Shown here piece after piece: positions 17,824-25,544 of a stretch of 64,000 nt of DNA (within the stretch, counting starts at the first letter, position 1; each line of letters begins with the position of its first letter). The stretch covers positions 29,722-93,721 of the forward strand of contig CAJTVH010000008.1 in the NCBI GenBank assembly GCA_910579745.1, written 5' to 3'. Origin of the DNA: an uncultured Clostridia bacterium. Its GTDB lineage: Bacteria; Bacillota; Clostridia; Lachnospirales; CAG-274. Both the position numbers and the translations under genes were made by a program. The notes under the pieces are model-generated. The model saw only the letters and a list, made by a program, of their open reading frames with translations, was not told the DNA's origin and searched no databases.

Positions 17824-17868
17824 AATCAAGCGCCCGCCGCTTGAAAGGCGGGCGCTTGATTGTTTTTA
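17824..17868 (+). terminator. Strong terminator between flgK2 and flgL
   Basis: A 15-bp GC-rich perfect stem (AATCAAGCGCCCGCC / GGCGGGCGCTTGATT) with an 8-nt loop is followed by GTTTTT. It splits the late flagellar cluster, so flgL-fliW-csrA probably has its own promoter in 17870-17975 or depends on read-through. Confidence 0.9.
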
Positions 17869-17990
17869 TCCATTAATTGTATACGGCAATTTCTTTTATT
17901 GTCTCGCTGTAGATTAATAAATCCATAACCCAAATTTACGAATAGTCTTTCACAAATATTGAAAGAATAATATCAGAACGGAGGAGTTAT

Positions 17991-19412
17991 ATGAGAATTA
18001 CAAATAATATGATGACAAACTCAATGCTTGTAAGAATTAATAATAATATGAATCAATTAGATAAGTATTACACGCAGATGTCATCTGGCAAAAAGATACA
18101 AATGCCTTCCGAAAATCCTATACTCGCTAGCCGTGCCTTGAAGCTTCGTAATATTGTTTCCTCAACGGAGCAATATACATCAAACTCAAAGCAGGCGGCT
18201 TCATGGATGGAAATAACCGAATCCGCTTTTAAAAATATCACCTCAATTTTTGAGTCAATGGGTGAGCTTTGCGTACAAGGAGCGAGTGACCAGTTTAAAG
18301 AAGACGACAGACAGAAAATTTTAAATCAGTTTAATTCCTATGTGGGACAGCTTGAGTCAGAGTTAAACTCCACATATATGGGAAGATATGTTTTTTCCGG
18401 CTATAAAACAAACACACCGCCTATAATAAAAGACAGCTTCACCGGAAAAAATGTATTAAACCCCGACGCTTACAAAGTTAATGTGGACGCCGATAAGCTT
18501 CTTGAAGCTGTAAATGACAATATTGTAAACAAAGTAAACGACTTAGCGTCTCAAATCGCCGATTTTAACGGCAAAATTAAAGACATCGTAGGAGACCCGC
18601 CGGATCTTGAAAGTTTAACGGAACAGGAATTAGCTACAGTAAATGGCTATGAGGCTGACAGAGTTGCTGTGGTTAAACAGCTGAAACCATATCTTTCCTC
18701 AGACACTATGGAATTTGTTGAGACAACTTATGAGCATGATATTTTGCTTAAGACCCCCGATGGGACCCAGCAAGCTACACTTGTTGATGGTGACCAGGTA
18801 AATTCTCTTGTCGCTCAGAAAAACGCCAATAATGACGGTGTTGAGTTCTTTATAAACGGTCAGAAAGTCGATATTAAAGTTCCCACGGAAGTATTTAATA
18901 AAGCCGTTGTTCCCGATGAAATCAAACTTGAGGTCGGCGTTAATAATTATATAACCATAAATTCCGTGGCATACGAGGTATATCCTCAAGAAATGTACGA
19001 TGAGCTCCACTATTTCGAAAAAGTATTTGATTATATGTCGGGAGATTTATCTCAGGAGGATATTGATACCTATTTCGACGGAACTCCCTATGAGTCTTTA
19101 TCTGAATCTGAAGTTGCCAACTTCGACAAAAAAATCCGCTCGGAATTTGAGGCGATGATCTCAAAAGTAAATAATTTTAACTCATCGGTTACTGAACAGC
19201 ATACTAATCTAGGTGTAAGAATGAACCGTATAGGCCTTATTCAAGACCGTCTCGGAGATGACAACGTTAATTACACAAAACTTATGTCCAGCAACGAAAA
19301 TATAAATTACGCTGAGGCGGCTATGTATTTTAACGTGGCTAACGCTTCTTATAACGCTTCTTTAAGAGTAGGTATGACTATAACTCAGCTTACCTTGGCG
19401 GACTTCTTATAA
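17991..19412 (+). CDS. flgL: Flagellar hook-associated protein FlgL
   Basis: FlgL (HAP3) forms the junction layer on which the flagellin filament grows. The 473-residue protein has a flagellin-like N-terminus (MRITNNMMTNSMLVRINNNMNQLDKYYTQMSSGKKIQMPSENP) and the conserved GRYVFSGYKTNTPP segment near residue 135. The C-terminal flagellin-like helix is RMNRIGLIQDRLGDDNVNYTKLMSSNENINYAEAAMYF. It is longer than a typical 300-residue FlgL. The extra 170 residues or so in the middle (about 155-330) probably form a surface domain. CGGAGGAG lies 6 nt before the ATG. fliW follows after 16 nt. Confidence 0.95.
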   Translation: MRITNNMMTNSMLVRINNNMNQLDKYYTQMSSGKKIQMPSENPILASRALKLRNIVSSTEQYTSNSKQAASWMEITESAFKNITSIFESMGELCVQGASDQFKEDDRQKILNQFNSYVGQLESELNSTYMGRYVFSGYKTNTPPIIKDSFTGKNVLNPDAYKVNVDADKLLEAVNDNIVNKVNDLASQIADFNGKIKDIVGDPPDLESLTEQELATVNGYEADRVAVVKQLKPYLSSDTMEFVETTYEHDILLKTPDGTQQATLVDGDQVNSLVAQKNANNDGVEFFINGQKVDIKVPTEVFNKAVVPDEIKLEVGVNNYITINSVAYEVYPQEMYDELHYFEKVFDYMSGDLSQEDIDTYFDGTPYESLSESEVANFDKKIRSEFEAMISKVNNFNSSVTEQHTNLGVRMNRIGLIQDRLGDDNVNYTKLMSSNENINYAEAAMYFNVANASYNASLRVGMTITQLTLADFL

Positions 19413-19428
19413 TAAAGGTGGTTATACT

Positions 19429-19887
19429 ATGCTTATTGAAACAGAGAATTTCGGTAACATTGATATAGATGAAAATAAAATTTATACATTTGAAAACGGT
19501 CTGCCTGGCTTTGAGCGATTAAAAAAATTTGTTATCGTTGAGAAAGACTCTTCTGACAGCAATTCTATTTTTCGCTGGCTTCAGTCAACCGAGGACCCTA
19601 AAACAGCTTTTGTAATGATGGATGTATATAAAATTATTCCTGACTATAATCCTCTCGTATACGATGATGATTTAGACTCTCTGGGAGAGATTTCTGACGA
19701 TAGTCTGATTATTTATAATATAGTCGTAATTCCAAAAATAGTAAGCAAAATGTCTGTCAATTTAAAAGCTCCTGTTGTAATCAACCTCCTAACCAATAAA
19801 GGAATGCAGATGATTACCAAAAATGAGGATTACCCAATAAAATATTATTTTTATGAAGAATTAAAGAAAAAAAACGGAGGTGAATAG
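19429..19887 (+). CDS. fliW: Flagellar assembly factor FliW
   Basis: FliW is a cytoplasmic protein that binds flagellin. When flagellin is exported, FliW is freed to bind CsrA and relieve translational repression of flagellin mRNA. The 152-residue product has the typical start (IDIDENKIYTFENGLPGFERLKKFVIVE), the FRWLQSTEDPKTAFVMMDVY segment and the VNLKAPVVIN stretch. The gene lies 2 nt before csrA, the conserved partner arrangement. The flagellin gene hag usually follows csrA in B. subtilis but is absent here; a terminator and a chemoreceptor gene come next. Confidence 0.96.
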   Translation: MLIETENFGNIDIDENKIYTFENGLPGFERLKKFVIVEKDSSDSNSIFRWLQSTEDPKTAFVMMDVYKIIPDYNPLVYDDDLDSLGEISDDSLIIYNIVVIPKIVSKMSVNLKAPVVINLLTNKGMQMITKNEDYPIKYYFYEELKKKNGGE

Positions 19888-19889
19888 AA

Positions 19890-20102
19890 ATGCTTGCCCT
19901 TACAAGAAAAAAAGGCAGCTCAATAATGATTGGAAACGATATAGAAATTACCGTTCTCGGTATTCAGGGGGAACAAGTTAAACTCGGCATTGTCGCTCCG
20001 AAAAATATTTCTGTTCACCGAAAAGAGATTTTCCTTCAAATACAAAAAGAAAACGCTGAAGCCGCTTTAAACTCAAAGGTTGACTTTAATAGCTTATTTT
20101 AA
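19890..20102 (+). CDS. csrA: Carbon storage regulator CsrA
   Basis: CsrA is a small RNA-binding dimer that represses translation by covering GGA-containing ribosome binding sites, classically that of flagellin mRNA in Gram-positive bacteria. The 70-residue product has the full family sequence: MLALTRKKGSSIMIGNDIEI, the GIQGEQVKLGIVAP core and SVHRKEIFLQIQKEN. The conserved RNA-contact residues Leu4 and Arg6 and the VHR/E segment are present. It is translationally adjacent to fliW (AACGGAGGTGAATAGAAATG spans the junction), so antagonist and target are made together. Confidence 0.97.
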   Translation: MLALTRKKGSSIMIGNDIEITVLGIQGEQVKLGIVAPKNISVHRKEIFLQIQKENAEAALNSKVDFNSLF

Positions 20103-20128
20103 ACATTTCTGCATATATATAAATTTAT

Positions 20129-20185
20129 AAAAAATCCACAAATTTAAAGGTAAAATATTTTTAAATTTGTGGATTTTTATTTTTC
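20129..20185 (+). terminator. Terminator after csrA
   Basis: The stem AAAATCCACAAATTTAAA / TTTAAATTTGTGGATTTT is followed by TATTTTT. It closes the flagellar cluster 27 nt after the csrA stop. Confidence 0.85.
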
Positions 20186-20245
20186 ATAATTCTATTTTTC
20201 TTCGTAATAGTAACATCGATATAATTCTATTTTAAAACAATATAC

Positions 20246-20274
20246 TTGCAATTTGTATCTTATCGTGATATAAT
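20246..20274 (+). promoter_or_regulatory. Sigma-A promoter of the chemoreceptor gene
   Basis: -35 TTGCAA (20246-20251), 17-nt spacer, -10 TATAAT (20269-20274) with an extended TGA before it. It lies about 40 nt upstream of the start codon. The flagellar sigma consensus is not seen, so this receptor may be made outside sigma-D control (inference). Confidence 0.75.
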
Positions 20275-20314
20275 TTATTTACATTAAACTTTATTTTACA
20301 AGGAGATGATATTT

Positions 20315-22609
20315 ATGAGTAAGATGTCACATTCTTACAAAAACTTTTCAATCAAAGCAAGAGTTATTGTATTGGTTGCCATAATGTTGATCTTTTCCGC
20401 GCTGATTGGAATTTTTGGTTTTTTCTCACTTCTTAACGTGAATGGTAAATACGAGCTTATGCTTGGTACAGCCTCTGAAAGGCTTAATCTCTCAAGCGAA
20501 CTTGAACTTGAGGTCGCTAAATTCAGGAGGGCTTTCTTAAACGTTATAGTCCAATCCGAAATTCATCAGGATAAGACTAGAACTACCGACGCTTTGAATG
20601 AGCTTAACAGTCACCTGGAAAAAATAACAGACATAACAGACAGGTATAAAGCCTGTGTAGACTCTGACACTTCCCTTACACCTCAAGCGCAGCAAAATTT
20701 ATATAACTTGAGGCAAAAGTTTTTGGATGACTTTTTAAGCGTCGGTGACTTATCAAAAGATTTAGGGGCCGCTTGTTTAGCTGAGGATTTTGACGGTATT
20801 AACCGCTGTCTTTCCTTAATTGTCGAGAAAGTTGAAACGGCGTATGATAACGTAGCCAACATTCGTCAAGCGGCGATAGACAGAAGAGACGTTCTTGATG
20901 ATGAGGTGACAACGACAGCGAGGGTAACTGAGATTGTTCTTATTGCTGTTTTGTTCTTAGCGTTAATTTTCTCTCTTGCTATAGCCATAATTATTACAAA
21001 CTCTATAGTAAAACCAATTGTACATATTACCAAACAGGCTAGAAAAGCAGCTGAGGGCGACTTTAGCGTAGACGTGAGAACAAACATCACAAATGAGGTC
21101 GGACAGCTCTCAAATAGTTTGGGAATGTTTATTGACACCACAAAAAATGTTTTTGACGATATGGTAGACGCTTTTAGGGAAATGGAATACGGAAACCTTG
21201 ATAAGAGATTAAATACCTCAAAATACAATGGTCAATATTCTGTTATGGCTGAAACCATCAATAAAATTCTAAGCGATACGGCGCACGAGTTTACCACCAT
21301 CAGTAAAAGCATTAATGAATACGCCGAAGGTAACTTCTCATATGATTGTCCGAGATTTAACGGTCAAAAAGCTATTATTCACGAATCCCTTGATAAAATG
21401 AAGGAACATATTCAAATAATCAGCTCTTCCATCTCCGAAATTACAGACAATATCAACAACGGTAACCTTGATATAGAAATATCCACAAACAACCTTAAGA
21501 GCGCATGGAAAAAAATTATCGAAAGTCTTAATATTCTCGTTATAAATGTGGCTGAACCTATCAGAGTCACAAAAGACTCTTTAAGCAACCTCGCAGCGGG
21601 AAATTTCAATTTCAGTATTGACGCTGACAGGTTTAAAGGCGAATTTAATGAAATGGCGGAAAATATAAACTATACTATAAAAGTATTGTCTGAATATATA
21701 GCTGAAATTTCAAGTATACTTAAAAATATGGCAAACCAGAATCTAAATGTTGAGATTACTCATAATTATGTAGGAGATTTCAAAGAAATTCAAGATTCTC
21801 TTAACCTTATCATCGCTAACTTTAATCAACTTATTAAAGAAATTATTATGTCCTCCGAACAAGTGGCAATCGGCTCGCAAAGTATCGCCGATTCCTCAAC
21901 CGCCCTCGCTCAGGGTGCGTCTGAACAAGCAAGCGCCGTTGAGGAACTCACCGCTACAATCGGACTTGTTTCTAAAAACGCTGAGAGAAATACAGAAAAC
22001 GTTATTAAATCAAATGAGCTCGCCGACACCGCTAAAGAAAGCGCTACTCGCATAAGAGACGAGATGCAGGATCTCCTTAAAGCTATGGACGATATTAACG
22101 AGTCCTCCAATAATATATCAAATATTATTAAGGTTATAGACGACATCGCTTTCCAAACAAATATCCTCGCTCTTAACGCCGCTGTCGAGGCGGCGAGAGC
22201 CGGAGAACACGGAAAAGGTTTCGCCGTTGTGGCTGACGAGGTAAGAACCCTTGCGGCAAGAAGCCAGACTTCGGCTCAGGAGACTTCCGACCTTATTGCC
22301 GAGTCTCTTAGTAAAGCGGAACAGGGAAGCGAAATTGTAAACAGAACCGCTGACACAGTGAGAAAAATCGTAAACCAAATTGACGAAATATCAACTCTTT
22401 CTAATGAGGTAGCACACGATTCTAAAGAACAGACAAATTCCATTTCTGAAATAAACATCGGAATTAATCAAATCGCTACAGTTGTTTCAAACAATACGGC
22501 GACTTCTGAGGAAAGCGCGGCGGCTTCAGAAGAGCTCGCCAGCCAGTCGGCAGTATTTAAATCGACCGTATCTAAATTTACTCTTAAAAACCAAGGCTAT
22601 TCTGAGTAA
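20315..22609 (+). CDS. Methyl-accepting chemotaxis protein with tandem HAMP-like units
   Basis: This 764-residue membrane receptor controls CheA. TM1 lies near residues 12-36 and TM2 near 205-232, enclosing a mostly helical ligand-binding domain of four-helix-bundle type. A canonical HAMP follows (IVKPIVHITKQARKAAEGDFSVDV). I then count about five further HAMP-like units, each with an '[AN]xGN[LF]' turn: EYGNLDKRL, AEGNFSYD, NNGNLDIEI, AAGNFNFSI, ANQNLNVEI. The signalling domain carries the hairpin tip core IAFQTNILALNAAVEAARAG near residue 610. No C-terminal CheR-binding pentapeptide is seen. The frame opens at 20306, but AAGGAG at 20300-20305 fits the ATG at 20315. Confidence 0.95.
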   Translation: MSKMSHSYKNFSIKARVIVLVAIMLIFSALIGIFGFFSLLNVNGKYELMLGTASERLNLSSELELEVAKFRRAFLNVIVQSEIHQDKTRTTDALNELNSHLEKITDITDRYKACVDSDTSLTPQAQQNLYNLRQKFLDDFLSVGDLSKDLGAACLAEDFDGINRCLSLIVEKVETAYDNVANIRQAAIDRRDVLDDEVTTTARVTEIVLIAVLFLALIFSLAIAIIITNSIVKPIVHITKQARKAAEGDFSVDVRTNITNEVGQLSNSLGMFIDTTKNVFDDMVDAFREMEYGNLDKRLNTSKYNGQYSVMAETINKILSDTAHEFTTISKSINEYAEGNFSYDCPRFNGQKAIIHESLDKMKEHIQIISSSISEITDNINNGNLDIEISTNNLKSAWKKIIESLNILVINVAEPIRVTKDSLSNLAAGNFNFSIDADRFKGEFNEMAENINYTIKVLSEYIAEISSILKNMANQNLNVEITHNYVGDFKEIQDSLNLIIANFNQLIKEIIMSSEQVAIGSQSIADSSTALAQGASEQASAVEELTATIGLVSKNAERNTENVIKSNELADTAKESATRIRDEMQDLLKAMDDINESSNNISNIIKVIDDIAFQTNILALNAAVEAARAGEHGKGFAVVADEVRTLAARSQTSAQETSDLIAESLSKAEQGSEIVNRTADTVRKIVNQIDEISTLSNEVAHDSKEQTNSISEINIGINQIATVVSNNTATSEESAAASEELASQSAVFKSTVSKFTLKNQGYSE

Positions 22610-22619
22610 ATTAATTAAG

Positions 22620-22657
22620 ACGAGCAGGAGAAATCTCCTGCTCGTTTATTTATTTTT
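22620..22657 (+). terminator. Terminator after the chemoreceptor gene
   Basis: A 12-bp stem ACGAGCAGGAGA / TCTCCTGCTCGT with a minimal loop is followed by TTATTTATTTTT. It starts 11 nt after the stop codon. Confidence 0.9.
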
Positions 22658-22808
22658 CTCTTATTTTAAAATATTTTCTTTCCCTAAAACAACACTCTTT
22701 ATAAATAATAAAAATTGAATAGAGAATTTGCGTATAGACTCAGATAAAATCCAATTTGAAACTTTACAAAAATTCTATAGTTTGCAAAAAATCCTATTAT
22801 TCATAAAT

Positions 22809-22850
22809 AAAAAAAGAGTTATTAATTTCCATAACTCTTTTTTTATTTTT
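22809..22850 (-). terminator. Bidirectional terminator after lon
   Basis: A perfect AAAAAAAGAGTTAT / ATAACTCTTTTTTT stem lies between the convergent chemoreceptor and lon genes, about 10 nt past the lon stop. It can end both transcripts. Confidence 0.85.
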
Positions 22851-22858
22851 ATATATAT

Positions 22859-25198
22859 CTATATGGCCAGTCCCTCTTTAACAACCTCCTCCATATCCTT
22901 AACAAACACAACGTCTATTCCCTCTTTAGCGTAATCCGGAACTTCTTTAAAATCGCTCTCGTTCTCAAAAGGTAAAATCAGCTTTTCAATCCCAAACATC
23001 TTAGCGGCGATAATTTTCTCTTTAAGCCCGCCGATGGGCAAAACTCTGCCCGTAAGGGTTATCTCCCCTGTCATAGCCACATTATGCCTGACAGGTCTTC
23101 CGGTAAGAGCTGAAATCATCGACAGCGTCATAGTTATACCGGCGGACGGTCCGTCTTTTGGAACAGCTCCCTCGGGAATATGAATGTGAATATCCATCTC
23201 ATCATAAAAATCCTCTCTTATTCCGTATTTATCGGCGTTCGCCCTTACATAGCTTATAGCGGCGTTCGCCGATTCCTCCATAACTTTTCCCACATTCCCT
23301 GTAAGCTTAAAATTTCCTTTCCCTTTCATAATAACCGTCTCAATGCTGAGAGTGTCACCCCCTACCCTTGTCCACGCGAGACCTGTCACAACTCCAACCT
23401 TGTCGCTTTTATCCTTATACTCCTCTTTATATTTTTTGGCTCCCAAAAACTTCTCAAGATTTATCTTTTTAACAGAGATACAGCTTTCCTCCTCAAGAGA
23501 TATAATCTTCGCCGACTTTCTGCATACCTTTCCTATAAGACGCTCAAGAGTACGTACTCCCGCCTCCCTTGTATATCCCGATATAATCTCGGATATACTT
23601 TCTTTTGAGAACTTGATTTGTTTTTTATCAAGTCCGTTGGCGTTTATCTGCTTAGATACGAGATATTTTAAAGCTATATTGAGCTTTTCCTCATGTGTAT
23701 AGCTTCCTATGTTGATTATCTCAAGCCTGTCCCTTAACGCCGTCGGAATATCCTCGGCGCTGTTAGCGGTACACATAAACAAAACCTTTGAAATATCAAG
23801 GGAAACCTCAAGATAATTATCCCTAAAAGAAAAGTTTTGTTCCCCGTCAAGAACCTCAAGAAGAGCCGACGAGGGGTCTCCCCTTCTTTCATTCTTAATT
23901 TTATCGATTTCGTCAAGCAAAATTAAAGGATTCATTGTTTTGGCGCTTTTAATATAAGAAACTATGCGCCCCGGCATAGCGCCGACATAAGTTTTTCTGT
24001 GCCCTCTTATTTCCGCCTCGTCGCTTATTCCTCCGAGAGACATACGCACATATTTCCTGTTAAGAGCTTTAGCGACAGATTTGGCTATAGATGTTTTTCC
24101 CACTCCCGGAGGGCCGACAAGGCAAATAATAGGAGCGTTTATATCTTTTGAGATTTTTCTTACGGCTAAAAACTCAACAATCCTCTCCTTTACCTCCGTA
24201 AGTCCGTAATGGTCTTTGTCAAGAACTTTCCAAGCGTTTTTAATATCGTTGTTCTCCTTGTCAAAAACCCCCCACGGCATATCCAAAATAAGCTCTATAT
24301 AATCCCTCGACACAGTTCCCTCCGCTGATGAGTTAGCCATCCTTTTAAAACGTTCGATTTCTTTCTCAAGGCGTTTTCTCACATGTTCCGGCATATTTTC
24401 AATTTCGTTCATTCGTTTTGTGTATTCTTTGACCTCCGCCATAATTCCGTCAGGCTCTCCCAGCTCTTCTTGAATAACTTTTATTTCCTCCCGCAGAAAA
24501 TAATTTCTCTGGGATTTATCAATTTTCGCGCGAACATTCGAGTAAATCTCCTTTTTTATGTTTAAGGCGTTTATCTCCCTGTTAAGAAGATTTAACATAA
24601 TTTTCGCTCTGTTTGAGTAATCGGTTTCCTCAAGAATATTCTGCTTGTCGGAAATACTAAAGGGTATTTTATCCCCAAGAGCGTAAGAAATATACTCCAC
24701 GCTGTCAGATGATATTATTTCCATAATAAATTCTGGATTCCCCTTGCCCAGTCTGGCATATTCGTCAAAAGTCTCAAGAAGAAGCTTTAAAAGCGCCCTG
24801 TACTCAAAATCTTTTTGCTCAAGCCCGCTTTCGCTTTTCTCATATTTTACATCAATAATCTCGCTGACGTCCACAGAAAAATATTTATCATTGCTGTTAT
24901 ACCTATCAATTTTAAATTTGCCGAGACACTCCGCGAAAACCTTCGTTATTCCTCCCGGAAGCTTTAAAACCTGCTCCACTTTTCCAACAACGCCGACTTC
25001 ATAAATATCTTCTTTTGAAATCTCGTCAAGGCTTGTATCATTTTGAGCCGCGAAAAATAAAAAGTTCCCCTCTCTTGTAGCTTTTTCCAAAGCCGCCACA
25101 GACTTTTTTCTCATCAGCTCAAAGCTCACTTTTCTGCCTGGGAAAAATACTCTTCCCCTCAGCGCCACCATAGGCAGTTCCTTAAAATTGCTGTCCAT
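22859..25198 (-). CDS. lon: ATP-dependent protease LonA
   Basis: Lon is a cytoplasmic AAA+ serine protease degrading misfolded and regulatory proteins. The 779-residue product has the N-terminal substrate domain (ELPMVALRGRVFFPG) and a coiled middle. The AAA+ module has Walker A GPPGVGKTS near residue 361 and Walker B ILLDEIDKI. The proteolytic domain has the catalytic serine in PKDGPSAG near residue 683 and the lysine in GGLKEKIIAAK near 725. Length and order are those of LonA. The start has GAGGTTAG upstream. It is transcribed away from ftsH, another AAA+ protease, across a 346-bp region. No CIRCE or CtsR box was recognised there. Confidence 0.97.
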   Translation of the reverse strand: MDSNFKELPMVALRGRVFFPGRKVSFELMRKKSVAALEKATREGNFLFFAAQNDTSLDEISKEDIYEVGVVGKVEQVLKLPGGITKVFAECLGKFKIDRYNSNDKYFSVDVSEIIDVKYEKSESGLEQKDFEYRALLKLLLETFDEYARLGKGNPEFIMEIISSDSVEYISYALGDKIPFSISDKQNILEETDYSNRAKIMLNLLNREINALNIKKEIYSNVRAKIDKSQRNYFLREEIKVIQEELGEPDGIMAEVKEYTKRMNEIENMPEHVRKRLEKEIERFKRMANSSAEGTVSRDYIELILDMPWGVFDKENNDIKNAWKVLDKDHYGLTEVKERIVEFLAVRKISKDINAPIICLVGPPGVGKTSIAKSVAKALNRKYVRMSLGGISDEAEIRGHRKTYVGAMPGRIVSYIKSAKTMNPLILLDEIDKIKNERRGDPSSALLEVLDGEQNFSFRDNYLEVSLDISKVLFMCTANSAEDIPTALRDRLEIINIGSYTHEEKLNIALKYLVSKQINANGLDKKQIKFSKESISEIISGYTREAGVRTLERLIGKVCRKSAKIISLEEESCISVKKINLEKFLGAKKYKEEYKDKSDKVGVVTGLAWTRVGGDTLSIETVIMKGKGNFKLTGNVGKVMEESANAAISYVRANADKYGIREDFYDEMDIHIHIPEGAVPKDGPSAGITMTLSMISALTGRPVRHNVAMTGEITLTGRVLPIGGLKEKIIAAKMFGIEKLILPFENESDFKEVPDYAKEGIDVVFVKDMEEVVKEGLAI

Positions 25199-25544
25199 AA
25201 AATCTAACCTCGCTTTTATAAAAAAAATCCCATTATAAAATCATTATACACTACTTTGTCGAAAAACACAAAAAATATTAAAATTATTTTTTTCTTTAAA
25301 TATTGAATTTACTTAAACTTTGTGTTATCATAGAAAATAGCGTATGGTAAAATATAATAAAATTATATTAATTTTAGCAGGAGTGCCCGAAAATAACATA
25401 ACATAAATATCGTTTATCTCTTAAATTCTTATAATTAACGTTTAAAGCTTTAGGAATACTTTTTATAAAATTCGTAAAGCTTTATATTATAGCGATTCCG
25501 ATATAAGTTATGGAATCACCTATCATATTAAAGGAGGAAATATA
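25199..25544. other. Divergent lon/ftsH promoter region with paired TAAAGCTTTA palindromes
   Basis: This 346-bp gap must hold both divergent promoters. Two identical 10-bp palindromes TAAAGCTTTA lie at 25443-25452 and 25475-25484, 32 bp apart and about 60-100 bp before the ftsH start. They could be paired operators. A TATAAT-like stretch serves lon near 25245, but no matching -35 was convincing. No gene is seen. Confidence 0.4.
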
